Position numbers and translations under genes: made by a program. DNA of 64,000 bases. Source: Nitrospirota bacterium (GTDB lineage: Bacteria; Nitrospirota; Thermodesulfovibrionia; UBA6902). The stretch is taken from NCBI GenBank assembly GCA_016234115.1, contig JACRHD010000019.1, positions 1 to 64,000 of the forward strand, written 5' to 3'. Below, in pieces: positions 16,758 to 24,204 of the stretch. The notes beneath the pieces were generated by a model. That model saw only the letters and a list, made by a program, of their open reading frames with translations, made no database searches and had not been told where the DNA came from. Numbering within the stretch: the stretch's first letter is position 1; every line of letters begins with the position of its first letter.

Positions 16758-16937
16758 CTACAGTATCTTACCTCTCCTGCTGAAGAATTCGCTCAACGCC
16801 AGCCGCACAACGGCGCCTTTTGACCATTTCTGTCCGGTCTCTTTTGAATATTCTCCTGCTGCTTCTTTCAGCGCTTCGAGGACCTCCTCTTCGAGGTATA
16901 AAGTGGTTTTGATCAATTTCTCTTTTTCGTCGCTCAT
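16758..16937 (-). CDS. Ribbon-helix-helix-like small protein, 59 aa
   Basis: The 60-codon frame starts at ATG 16937 with GAGG five bases upstream. The product has KLIKTTLYLEEEVLEALKEAA followed by SKGAVVRLALSEFFSR, the strand-helix-helix pattern of Arc/MetJ-type DNA-binding proteins. These usually act as dimeric repressors or antitoxins. No toxin gene is adjacent. Its stop codon touches the stop codon of the convergent protease gene. Confidence 0.6.
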   Translation of the reverse strand: MSDEKEKLIKTTLYLEEEVLEALKEAAGEYSKETGQKWSKGAVVRLALSEFFSRRGKIL

Positions 16938-16949
16938 AATGCCTCATTT

Positions 16950-17034
16950 AGCTGTCAGCGATCAGCATTCAGCAGTCGGCTAACAAAACATATATTCTTC
17001 GCTGAGTGCTGAAGGCTGATCGCCGAGAGCTGCT
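16950..17034. repeat. Palindromic 'CAGCGATCAGCATTCAGCAGTCGGC' repeat
   Basis: The left arm (agctgtcagcgatcagcattcagcag) and right arm (ctgagtgctgaaggctgatcgccgagagct) are complementary around an A/T loop. A coding version of this word family forms the signal peptide of the secretin at 60416-60471. Confidence 0.65.
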
Positions 17035-17038
17035 GCTG

Positions 17039-17068
17039 TTGGTAGCCATTAAAAATTTATACTATAAT
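17039..17068 (+). promoter_or_regulatory. Promoter of mqnB with very short leader
   Basis: TTGGTA at 17039-17044 and a perfect TATAAT at 17063-17068 are 18 bases apart. The ATG of mqnB is at 17081, so the untranslated leader would be only about five bases, and no Shine-Dalgarno sequence is present. Confidence 0.55.
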
Positions 17069-17080
17069 ACACAGCATATC

Positions 17081-17809
17081 ATGAAATTTATAGCACTATT
17101 ATCTTCGATGCCTTTTGAATCGGAAATGGTCCTTGCCTCTTTAACGCGTGTCCGCGCAGCAGAAATCGCCGCGAAGAAAATTTATAAAGGCGAGCTGTCG
17201 GGTCATGATATCATTCTCATGCATACAGGAATCGGCAAGGTAAACGCCGCCCATTCCGCGACATGCCTGATTGAACATTTTCCCGTTAAACAGGTCATTA
17301 ACATCGGTGTCGGAGGGGCATATCCCGCGTCCCGGCTTGGAATCGGAGATATCGCTGTTGCAACAAAAGAGATATATGGTGATGAAGGGATAGCCGGGTC
17401 AAATGGATGGAAGGGGATGGATGAGATCGGAATACCTCTTGTGAAGGCGGGAAGGAAGAAATATTTCAACAAATTCCGGCTTGATAAATCACTGAAAGGG
17501 GCAACGGCGGGGCTTGTCGCCCGTCACTCGTCGCTTGTCGCTAAATCAGGGGCGTTCATCACGGTCTCGGCGACTTCCGGCACGCTCGGGAGGGCGGGTG
17601 AGCTTGAGAGGCGTTTTCGCGCCATCTGCGAGAATATGGAGGGCGCTGCCATAGCGCATGTTTGCGCGATATATGATCTCCCCCTTTTTGAAATGAGGGG
17701 CATCAGTAATATTGCGGGCGTAAGAGACAAGAGGAAATGGAATCTCGGCCTGGCCGCGGACAACTGCCAGAGGGCGGTCCTTGAGATGATACAAAGGACG
17801 CCTTGTTAA
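17081..17809 (+). CDS. mqnB: Futalosine hydrolase
   Basis: MqnB removes hypoxanthine from futalosine in the alternative menaquinone pathway. The 242-residue protein is in the MTA/SAH nucleosidase family: MHTGIGKVNAAHSATCLI, INIGVGGAYP, and ENMEGAAIAHVCAIYDLPLFEMRGISN, with the catalytic acid region near the end. I start at ATG 17081 because the family begins with a strand such as MKFIALLSSMPFE, and a longer frame would translate repeat sequence. The futalosine route is typical of Nitrospirota, Campylobacterota and several anaerobes. A plain MTA/SAH nucleosidase is less likely given the ENMEGAA context and short N-terminus. Confidence 0.85.
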   Translation: MKFIALLSSMPFESEMVLASLTRVRAAEIAAKKIYKGELSGHDIILMHTGIGKVNAAHSATCLIEHFPVKQVINIGVGGAYPASRLGIGDIAVATKEIYGDEGIAGSNGWKGMDEIGIPLVKAGRKKYFNKFRLDKSLKGATAGLVARHSSLVAKSGAFITVSATSGTLGRAGELERRFRAICENMEGAAIAHVCAIYDLPLFEMRGISNIAGVRDKRKWNLGLAADNCQRAVLEMIQRTPC

Positions 17810-17888
17810 TTTTTTAATGCCTCGGCTATAATGGTTATCCGTTTTATTGAAAAGATACTGTTTGATTGTTCACAAATCTTGTGAAAGA

Positions 17889-18020
17889 ATTCTCCCCCTT
17901 TAGCAAAGGGGGGCGAGGGGGGATTTTGGAAAACTGGATTTTGGAAAACTACTAATTATCCATAAAATCTCCCCTTACCCCTGCTTAAGGCACCTACTGT
18001 TGGTCTTTTCCAAAGAGGGG
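17889..18020. repeat. C/G-run palindrome, interrupted copy
   Basis: Left half CTCCCCCTTTAGCAAAGGGGGGCGAGGGG and right half AATCTCCCCTTACCCCT...CTTTTCCAAAGAGGGG match the intact copy at 44312-44411. In this copy about 22 bases (from GCTTAAGG to TTGGT) interrupt the right half, and a 15-base unit GGATTTTGGAAAACT is duplicated. It fills the leader of mdh. Confidence 0.7.
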
Positions 18021-18037
18021 AATGAAAGAAGGAAAAA

Positions 18038-18964
18038 ATGCGAAAGAAAGTTACCATCGTAGGCGCGGGAAATGTAGGCGCCTCGACCGCCCTGATGACC
18101 GCGCAAAGCGGGCTTGCCGATGTAGTGCTTATCGATATTGCCGAAGGGGTCCCCCAGGGCAAGGCCCTCGATATCGCGCAGGCGTGTCCGCTGTGGGGCT
18201 CTGCCGTTTCTTTAAAAGGCACAAACAGCTACTCCGACACGGCGGATTCGGATATAGTGGTCATTACCGCCGGTTTCCCGAGGAAGCCGAACATGTCCAG
18301 GGACGACCTGCTTCATGCCAATGCCGAAGTCGTGAAAACAGCGTCGGCTTCAATCGCCGGGACCTCGCCGCATTCAATAATCATAGTTGTGACCAACCCG
18401 ATGGACGCGATGGCCCAGCTTTCATGGAAGACAACGGAGTTCTCATGCAAGCGCGTGATGGGAATGGGCGGGATACTTGACGCGGCCCGGTTCAGGGCAT
18501 TTCTTGCCTGGGAACTTGAGGTGTCCCCGGCGGATATAGAGACGACGATCCTTGGCGGACACGGCGACCAGATGGTCCCCCTTCCAAGGTTTACTACGGT
18601 AAAGGGAATACCCGTAAGCGAGGTCATGAAGCAAAAGAGGATCGACACGTTGATACAGCGCACAAGAAACGGCGGCGCTGAGATAGTCGGACTGCTCAAG
18701 TCCGGGAGCGCCTATTATGCCCCGGCAGCGGCGACATTCCAGATGATCAGGTCCATTCTTCTCGATGAAAAGAGACTGCTGCCGTGCGCCGCTTACCTCA
18801 ATGGTGAATACGGCGTAAAAGACCTCTACGTCGGCGTGCCCGTGGTTTTAGGCAAAGATGGGGTTGAAAGAGTCGTGGAGATAAAGCTGACAAAAGAGGA
18901 GAAGTCCCGGTTCAGGGAGTCGTGCGTTGCCGTGAAAAAGCTCGTAAAAAAGCTTGCGATATAA
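18038..18964 (+). CDS. mdh: Malate dehydrogenase (LDH/MDH superfamily)
   Basis: The enzyme oxidises malate to oxaloacetate with NAD. The NAD-binding loop is VGAGNVGAS (8-16) and D33 in VLIDI favours NAD over NADP. Substrate residues are R82 and R88 (FPRKPNMSRDDL), which mark malate rather than lactate specificity, and R151. The catalytic histidine is H175 in ILGGHGDQMVPLPRF. Length 308 fits the LDH-like tetrameric MDH group. AGAAGGA lies seven bases before the ATG. It is a single gene behind an interrupted palindromic repeat. Confidence 0.94.
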   Translation: MRKKVTIVGAGNVGASTALMTAQSGLADVVLIDIAEGVPQGKALDIAQACPLWGSAVSLKGTNSYSDTADSDIVVITAGFPRKPNMSRDDLLHANAEVVKTASASIAGTSPHSIIIVVTNPMDAMAQLSWKTTEFSCKRVMGMGGILDAARFRAFLAWELEVSPADIETTILGGHGDQMVPLPRFTTVKGIPVSEVMKQKRIDTLIQRTRNGGAEIVGLLKSGSAYYAPAAATFQMIRSILLDEKRLLPCAAYLNGEYGVKDLYVGVPVVLGKDGVERVVEIKLTKEEKSRFRESCVAVKKLVKKLAI

Positions 18965-18984
18965 GCTGCCGTGATCTGTCGCTG

Positions 18985-19193
18985 TTACAATCTCTGAAGA
19001 CTTCTTGCCGGCACGGCGTCAATCTGCTTCAGACTCATCCAGCCCTTTTCAAAAAAGATTTCACCTATGAGTCTTCTGGGAGCCTCAGGACGGAGAGATT
19101 CGATAACTGTTCGTCTAAAGCCGCTTTCAACTGTTCTATACTTGCGAAGCCCATGTCGATGGCGATATTGCCGAACCGAAGATCGTAATTCAT
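18985..19193 (-). pseudogene. Frameshifted stand-alone MshEN-like small protein
   Basis: A good ribosome-binding site (GGAGGGG) precedes ATG 19193. The product begins NYDLRFGNIAIDMGFASIEQ and continues LKAALDEQ, which resembles the FGxxAxxxGFxxxxQLxxALxEQ pattern of MshEN/GspE N-terminal domains. It hits a stop after 42 residues. In the -1 frame, from about 19090, homology-like sequence resumes: RRLIGEIFFEKGWMSLKQID. That completes the second MshEN-like motif and ends at 18985. A single-base indel near 19085-19095 therefore splits a ~69-residue gene. Sequencing error is possible. Confidence 0.6.
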
Positions 19194-19252
19194 GATAAAG
19201 GCCCCTCCTTTGGTGTTATTAAACTTCTTATAGCATACTTTTGGATGCCGAT

Positions 19253-19333
19253 CAAGTAGGGGCAGACCTGCGTGTCTGTCTGACAAACATGGGAACAATA
19301 CAAAGAAGGGCTCACACATAGGTGCGCCCCTAC
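19253..19333. repeat. 'AGTAGGGGC ... GCCCCTACT' inverted pair
   Basis: CAAGTAGGGGCAGACCTGCG at the left and GTGCGCCCCTACTTG at the right are inverted copies around about 50 bases. The right arm runs into the promoter of the 6S-like RNA. Confidence 0.55.
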
Positions 19334-19361
19334 TTGATTATCTGCCGGATCGCGGTATAAT
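19334..19361 (+). promoter_or_regulatory. Promoter of the 6S-like RNA
   Basis: TTGATT at 19334-19339 and TATAAT at 19356-19361 (perfect -10) are 16 bases apart. Transcription should start near 19368, giving a ~174-base RNA up to the T-run. Confidence 0.6.
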
Positions 19362-19367
19362 TAAATC

Positions 19368-19541
19368 AGAGAGAGAACAAAAAAAGTTGCGATACCCTGG
19401 AGTGGATTAAGCTTAACGCCAGGCAAAATGGCAGTGAGCGGAGTGGAAAGTCAGAGTTTCCTCTGAGTCGAAGAAGAAATTTTTATCCCCCGTCTCACAA
19501 AGACGCTTAAGGGTAACCTGCCAGGGGCATCGCAATTTTTT
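19368..19541 (+). ncRNA. ssrS: Probable 6S RNA
   Basis: This non-coding stretch has a strong promoter and ends in TTTTTT. TTGCGAT (19387-19393) pairs with ATCGCAA, and CCCTGG pairs with CCAGGG, making a 13-pair closing stem. TTAAGC pairs with GCTTAA above an open bubble. The 3' side of the bubble holds a small hairpin CGTCTCACAAAGACG, as in 6S RNA. The 3' strand AAGGGTAACCTGCCAGGGGC resembles E. coli 6S (AAGGGTTACAGCCTGCGGC). The 5' CCCTGGAGTGG is also 6S-like. Length about 174 matches. 6S RNA binds the housekeeping RNA polymerase holoenzyme as a promoter mimic. The apical arm pairs poorly by eye, so the call is not certain. Confidence 0.6.
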
Positions 19542-19589
19542 GTCCGGACGGGTTGACATTAGAGGATGGAAATTTGTACCTTGTAAGGC

Positions 19590-20057
19590 ATGGTCAGCGC
19601 CGTCAAACAATTTTTTGATAAATATATCAAACCCCCTTCGAAGACCGCGGACGGCGTATCCGAACACTCTTTATGCATCGCTACTGCCGCGCTTCTTATA
19701 GAAATGATGCGCGCGGACAGCGACATCACGGAAGCCGAGCGGGCCTCGATATCAAAAACCATCCAGTCAAAGTTCGCCCTTTCCAAGGAGGAGACGCATG
19801 AGCTTATGAAACTCGCCGAAGAAGAGATCCGGCAGGCCACCGGGTATTTCGAGTTCACTTCTCTCATCAATAAAGGGTTTTCACACGAGCAGAAGAAATC
19901 AGTTATTGAACACCTTTGGGAGATAGCCTTTGCCGACGCGGCCCTTGACAGGCACGAAGAGCACATGGTCCGAAAGATCTCCGGCCTGATCCACGTTTCC
20001 CACAGGGATTTCATCGACTCCAAGCTCAGGGTGCGCAAGCGGTTGCTGGGGAAGTGA
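19590..20057 (+). CDS. TerB-family protein
   Basis: The 155-residue all-helical protein matches the TerB fold: IATAALLIEMMRADSDITEAERASI and later LWEIAFADAALDRHEEHMVRKISGLIHVS, the repeated acidic helix pairs of the family. TerB-like domains bind metals and occur in tellurite and stress-response systems, but stand-alone members in this lineage have no proven function. There is no other ter gene nearby. It ends flush with the convergent prc gene. Confidence 0.8.
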   Translation: MVSAVKQFFDKYIKPPSKTADGVSEHSLCIATAALLIEMMRADSDITEAERASISKTIQSKFALSKEETHELMKLAEEEIRQATGYFEFTSLINKGFSHEQKKSVIEHLWEIAFADAALDRHEEHMVRKISGLIHVSHRDFIDSKLRVRKRLLGK

Positions 20058-22205
20058 TTATAAGCCGGTCCCGTTGGCGGAAACGATGTCCGCCAGCACG
20101 CACATCGACTCTTTCACGTAGAAGTCTCCCGCCATACCCTTGATCAGGAAGTTCTTTCTCTCCTCGCCCGAGGGAGGCATATTCGAGGGTTTCGAATCGG
20201 GATTAGCGCCGTGGCCGTGGAAGCCGCTGACCTCCTTCTCTCTCATCTTCTTCGCCTCTTCGCGCTCCTTCTTCATGGCGCCGATACTCAGCGTCTTTAC
20301 CGTCTTCTTTTGCAGCTCGCTTATCCTCGCGCTCTCCTGCCCGATCTCAATGAAGTCCCGGTCATCTTTCAGCCGCTCGAGGCTCTTTAACTTCAGCTTG
20401 GCGGCGTCCGGGCTCAGCTTCAATTTCGTATAGGCAACCGGCTTCACCGTGTCCCATGGTAGCGCATGATCGAGGTGCTGTTCTCCGCTCTTCAAGCCCT
20501 TCAGGCGGTCTGGGAGGACGATATCGGGGACCACCCCACGGTACTGGGTGGATTCGCCGCTCACCCGGTAAAATTTCTGAATAGTGAGCATCAACGCGCC
20601 CAGGGGTTTGAATTTCTCCATATTGCTGAACGGGATCATGCCGTTGAGGTCCGACAACCTCTGTACCGTTCCTTTCCCGAAGGTGTGATCACTCCCGATG
20701 ATCACTGCGCGCCCGTAGTCCTGGAGCGACCCCGCGAGGATCTCCGAAGCGGACGCGCTGAGGCTGTTCACGAGCACGACGAGGGGGCCCCTGTACTCGA
20801 TGGAAGGATCGTCGTCCGAAAGCACCGTCAGGTTGCCCGAACTGCTCTTGACCTGTACGACCGGTCCCTTTCTGATAAATAGCCCCGCAATGCTCACCGC
20901 GTCGGAGAGCGAGCCTCCCCCGTTACTCCTGAGGTCGAGGATCAGCCCTTTGATGCCGGCAGAGGCGAGCTTTCTCACTTCGTTCCTGACATCCTCCGTC
21001 GAATTACGTGAATTCCGGCCTCCGTGGTCGTTGAAATCCCGGTAGAAGCTCGGGAGCTTGATATATCCGAACGTATGCCCGCTCTTTTCATCGGTAAGCG
21101 TTCCTCCCCTGGCGAAGGTGTCCTCGAACCGGATCACGTCGCGCACGATCTTGATGACAAGATGGTTGCCGTCCTGCCTCGTTACAGTAAGCCTCACTTC
21201 GGTCCCTTTCTTTCCCCGGATGAGCCTCACCGCCTCGCTCACCCTCATATCGATGAGAGGGACAGGTTCCCCGTCCCCCTGCGCGACCTTCAGCACGATG
21301 TCCCCTGCCATCAGTTGTCCCTGCTTGGCCGCGGGCCCGCCCGGCATGATGTTATCGACCGTAATGAGACCGTTCTCTTCGCGGAGCACCGCTCCTATCC
21401 CCTCCATGGTGCCCGACATACTGATGTCGAACTCTTCCTTGGCGCTCGGCGGCATATACTCCGTATGGGGATCAAAGGCGCGTGCGACAGCGCTGAAATA
21501 CCTGTCATACTTCTCCGCGCTTTTCTCACGGAGCATCCTCGATAAACTCTCCTCATACCCCTTAAGGGTCCTCTCCCTGGCGGTCCTGCGGAGGTCCCCG
21601 CCCGGCGTGTCCTGCCTGGGGGCGTCCTTGTCGGTCCCATAGGCCTCCTTCTCCGCAAGCAGGTTCAGGTACTGGTTGATCACGTCATATGTGAGGAGCT
21701 TTTTCCAGCGTTCCCTCAACTCCTTTTCATTCTTGCAGAAATCGGTCTTCTCAGTGTCCGTTTCGAAGGTCTCGCCGGAGTCGAGGTCCATTTCGCCTGA
21801 AAGCAGCTCTTTGACCATTGCCCTGACCCGCTCGACCCTCTTTACAAGGAGCTTCGCGCTTACAGATGGAAGTTCGATGTTCCCGCTATTGATCTCGATG
21901 TTGATCTTTCCCGCATACTCCTGCAGCTTGTCGGCATCGGCCCTGAGCAGGAACCTCTTGCCCGGATCGAGCCGCTTCAGGTAGAGCGCGAACGCGTCCC
22001 TGGAGAGGGCATGATCGAACATTTTATGGCTGAAGTGATGGGCGCTCAACTGCTGAAGCATCATGTAGCCGACCAGGCTCGCGCGGCCCTGGTAATAGCT
22101 CTCCGGCTCCTCGCGGCCATAAGCGGGCACAAGGCCGAAAAGGAAAAAACAAAGTACCACTGTCGCGACTAACCGTCTGTTTAACATCAGGAAACCTCTT
22201 TTCAT
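20058..22205 (-). CDS. prc: Carboxy-terminal processing protease Prc (tail-specific protease)
   Basis: Prc degrades or trims periplasmic proteins from the C-terminus. The 715-residue protein has a signal peptide (LVATVVLCFFLFGLVPAYG), an N-terminal Prc domain, a PDZ domain (about 245-330, GIGAVLREENGLITVDNIMPGGPA), and an S41 catalytic domain. The nucleophile is in NSLSASASEIL and the lysine base in FGKGTVQ (about 480-510). A C-terminal Prc-specific helical domain follows. Length and order match E. coli Prc and not the shorter CtpA type. Start could be ATG 22205 or the second Met six codons in. Confidence 0.93.
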   Translation of the reverse strand: MKRGFLMLNRRLVATVVLCFFLFGLVPAYGREEPESYYQGRASLVGYMMLQQLSAHHFSHKMFDHALSRDAFALYLKRLDPGKRFLLRADADKLQEYAGKINIEINSGNIELPSVSAKLLVKRVERVRAMVKELLSGEMDLDSGETFETDTEKTDFCKNEKELRERWKKLLTYDVINQYLNLLAEKEAYGTDKDAPRQDTPGGDLRRTARERTLKGYEESLSRMLREKSAEKYDRYFSAVARAFDPHTEYMPPSAKEEFDISMSGTMEGIGAVLREENGLITVDNIMPGGPAAKQGQLMAGDIVLKVAQGDGEPVPLIDMRVSEAVRLIRGKKGTEVRLTVTRQDGNHLVIKIVRDVIRFEDTFARGGTLTDEKSGHTFGYIKLPSFYRDFNDHGGRNSRNSTEDVRNEVRKLASAGIKGLILDLRSNGGGSLSDAVSIAGLFIRKGPVVQVKSSSGNLTVLSDDDPSIEYRGPLVVLVNSLSASASEILAGSLQDYGRAVIIGSDHTFGKGTVQRLSDLNGMIPFSNMEKFKPLGALMLTIQKFYRVSGESTQYRGVVPDIVLPDRLKGLKSGEQHLDHALPWDTVKPVAYTKLKLSPDAAKLKLKSLERLKDDRDFIEIGQESARISELQKKTVKTLSIGAMKKEREEAKKMREKEVSGFHGHGANPDSKPSNMPPSGEERKNFLIKGMAGDFYVKESMCVLADIVSANGTGL

Positions 22206-22216
22206 TATCTTCTCGA

Positions 22217-22530
22217 TTAATCAGGGGTGGACCGGGACACCGGCGCCTCCCTGGGGACAAGTGAGATGGACTTCATGAAATCATAACGAAACACGTAACC
22301 ATAATCATAACAAAATTCCGTATATCGAGAAAAGTCCACGCCGGAGGCTGCGCCGACGTATTGTTCCGGATTGACGGACTTCATTGATGCCTCGCTCAGG
22401 TGAGCAGGTGGTTGTTGTGGAAGTGAAAACCCGGCTTTTGAAGCAGACAGCAACACTTCCTATTCTCCTTCCATTCCCAGACCTCGGCGAGCGCCTTTGA
22501 AACAGAAGCCGGTTTCTCAATCGATTTCAT
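22217..22530 (-). other. Spacer with a decayed small gene
   Basis: A 44-codon frame from ATG 22530 gives MKSIEKPASVSKALAEVWEW followed by KEN, the style of short proteins that start SKALxEVWxWK, but it becomes protein-unlike after 23 residues and stops at 22396. Another frame across 22217-22456 continues with LSEASMKSVNPEQYVG. No complete gene can be assembled. The stretch looks like an eroded gene between prc and the DUF3037 operon. Confidence 0.3.
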
Positions 22531-22567
22531 AAACTACCTTAGTTCGAAAGATTTGAAGTGATCTTTA

Positions 22568-23410
22568 CTACTCACTATGCGATTCTATTTCCTCTTTAAG
22601 ATGTTCAGCAAAATCCTCGGCTTCATCTTCCTTGATAAATTCATGCGGGCAGTTCATCCGATTCATGATATTTTGTGCCTTGACAAATGAGGACTTAAGC
22701 CTTTCATCCTGCGGTGAGCCTATGAGGATATTTATCTTAAATGGCTCTCCGCCATCCATTAAGCTTGTAATCCGTCCAAGCCAGACATTTGCTTTGTCTG
22801 TTATTGAACCAGCCTCTAATAAATCAAAAGAGACCGGTTCATGTATACGCCATTGCTCATTTTTCCAGCAATATTTAAATTCATGATCATAGTTGTTGCC
22901 TATAATATGGTGAGGTACAAGATTAGAAAGTATACGCCTTTCCTCCAGTGGTTTCTTATAAACCTTCCATACATCCTCATCACTTCTGCTTTGTCTCTCA
23001 GTTTTTTCATAATACTTTTCCACGTAACGGTTATAGATCTGTTCAAGTGTTTCCTGAGGGTTTTCCGTTAATCCATATCCCTCATCGGAGAATTGCAGCG
23101 AACTATCATCTATCGGCAGGACCCTTGGAGTAAAGTCTTTAACGCTAACCGGCATTTTTTCAAACGGGAGTTCAGTAACCAAACGATCACCTTCTTCCTC
23201 AAGCCTTGCCTGAATGTATCTTGAGACCTGCCGGAAGTGGTCGCCGTTTATATTTGAAAACATTTTTGAAATGCGGGCGTATCTTGACGTGCAGACAGCG
23301 CTGAGAAATCTGGCTTTAGGAGCATATAGTACAACTCCTACATTGATGAACTCGCCTGATACGATATCATGGATATATCTTAGGACTGAAAAACTATAAG
23401 GTATCTTCAT
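22568..23410 (-). CDS. DUF3037-family protein
   Basis: The start at ATG 23410 has GGAGGG seven bases upstream; an earlier ATG in the same frame would overlap vapC. The 280-residue product begins MKIPYSFSVLRYIHDIVSGE then FINVGVVLYAP, the signature of the DUF3037 family. The rest is charged and soluble with no catalytic motif that I recognise. Members occur in mobile and defence-rich regions, but the function is unknown. It follows the VapBC-type pair by 13 bases, probably in the same operon. Confidence 0.75.
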   Translation of the reverse strand: MKIPYSFSVLRYIHDIVSGEFINVGVVLYAPKARFLSAVCTSRYARISKMFSNINGDHFRQVSRYIQARLEEEGDRLVTELPFEKMPVSVKDFTPRVLPIDDSSLQFSDEGYGLTENPQETLEQIYNRYVEKYYEKTERQSRSDEDVWKVYKKPLEERRILSNLVPHHIIGNNYDHEFKYCWKNEQWRIHEPVSFDLLEAGSITDKANVWLGRITSLMDGGEPFKINILIGSPQDERLKSSFVKAQNIMNRMNCPHEFIKEDEAEDFAEHLKEEIESHSE

Positions 23411-23423
23411 TGCAATGCCCTCC

Positions 23424-23810
23424 TTACCAAGTAGTTGAGACAACACCGGAAAGAGCGATATTCTTATCTTTCGTAATCAATGTCGCGTCATGATGCAAGG
23501 CGGTTGCAGCTATGAGTCTGTCATGCATTTCAAGGTCGGCGTCAATTTTATCGGCAATTTTCAATACCTCGGCATTTAATGGCGCGACTTCAAAATTATC
23601 GCATTCTTCAATCCGTGTTAACGTTTCTTCAAAGGAAAGTGCGATTCTGCCCTTTTTTGCAATATACATTATCTCAGCCAGAACAACAGCGGGTACTATT
23701 ACGGATCCTTCTGTTTCAGAGTTCTGAAAGGCATGCAACGCATTACTGCCCAACCTGCCGTCGTCCGTAAAGTACCAGACAAGCGAATGGGTATCAGTCA
23801 CATAGTCCAT
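23424..23810 (-). CDS. vapC: PIN-domain toxin, VapC type
   Basis: VapC toxins are Mg-dependent ribonucleases, often cutting tRNA. The 128-residue protein has the PIN acidic residues: D6 in YVTDTHSLVWY, the glutamate in LAEIMYIA, the aspartate of EMHDRLIAATAL, and ITKDKNI near the end. The start ATG overlaps the stop of the upstream antitoxin gene (TAATG), as is normal for such pairs. Confidence 0.88.
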   Translation of the reverse strand: MDYVTDTHSLVWYFTDDGRLGSNALHAFQNSETEGSVIVPAVVLAEIMYIAKKGRIALSFEETLTRIEECDNFEVAPLNAEVLKIADKIDADLEMHDRLIAATALHHDATLITKDKNIALSGVVSTTW

Positions 23811-24043
23811 TAGACCCTGCCTTTCTCATACGGAAAAAGCGATTTCCTGGCTTCCGTAAACAGGGACTCATCGATATGGCTGCCTTTCCATATCCCTTTT
23901 AATGAGACCCTCTTGCCGGTCTTTTGTACGCCCGCCGTAATCTCCCCTGTCAGCAAATGAATAATCCGGTACATGTTTGGCAGCTTGTCGGCAGGAATTT
24001 TTTCGATCTCTTTCAAGATTTTCTCTTTATAACTTATCTGCAT
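23810..24043 (-). CDS. Antitoxin of the VapBC-type pair
   Basis: The 77-residue protein precedes vapC and shares its stop/start overlap. GGAGG lies upstream of the ATG. KEKILKEIEKIPADKLPNMYRIIHLL followed by SLKGIWKGSHIDESLFTEARKSLF is the pattern of short PIN-associated antitoxins, in which the C-terminal arm wraps the toxin. An N-terminal DNA-binding motif is not clear. Confidence 0.75.
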   Translation of the reverse strand: MQISYKEKILKEIEKIPADKLPNMYRIIHLLTGEITAGVQKTGKRVSLKGIWKGSHIDESLFTEARKSLFPYEKGRV

Positions 24044-24204
24044 ATCAACCTCCTTTTCGACATATTATTATCTCATAATTTTGCATTGATTGCTTTTGTA
24101 ATCCGCAAGCAGTTTGCCTCCGGCATGAGGAAAAGCAAGAGATTGCCTGACCGGGCTTCTTCGGCATTGCAAATAAGGCGTCTGCTTCATAATGAGTGAG
24201 CACA

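Noticed and set aside
19386-19541. RNase P RNA or SRP RNA instead of 6S RNA
   Set aside because: The conserved RNase P core words and the SRP GGAAG/AGCAG tetraloop region are absent.
20058-22205. Antisense plus-strand frames of up to 194 codons within prc
   Set aside because: They mirror the high-GC third codon positions of prc and have no domain or ribosome-binding site.
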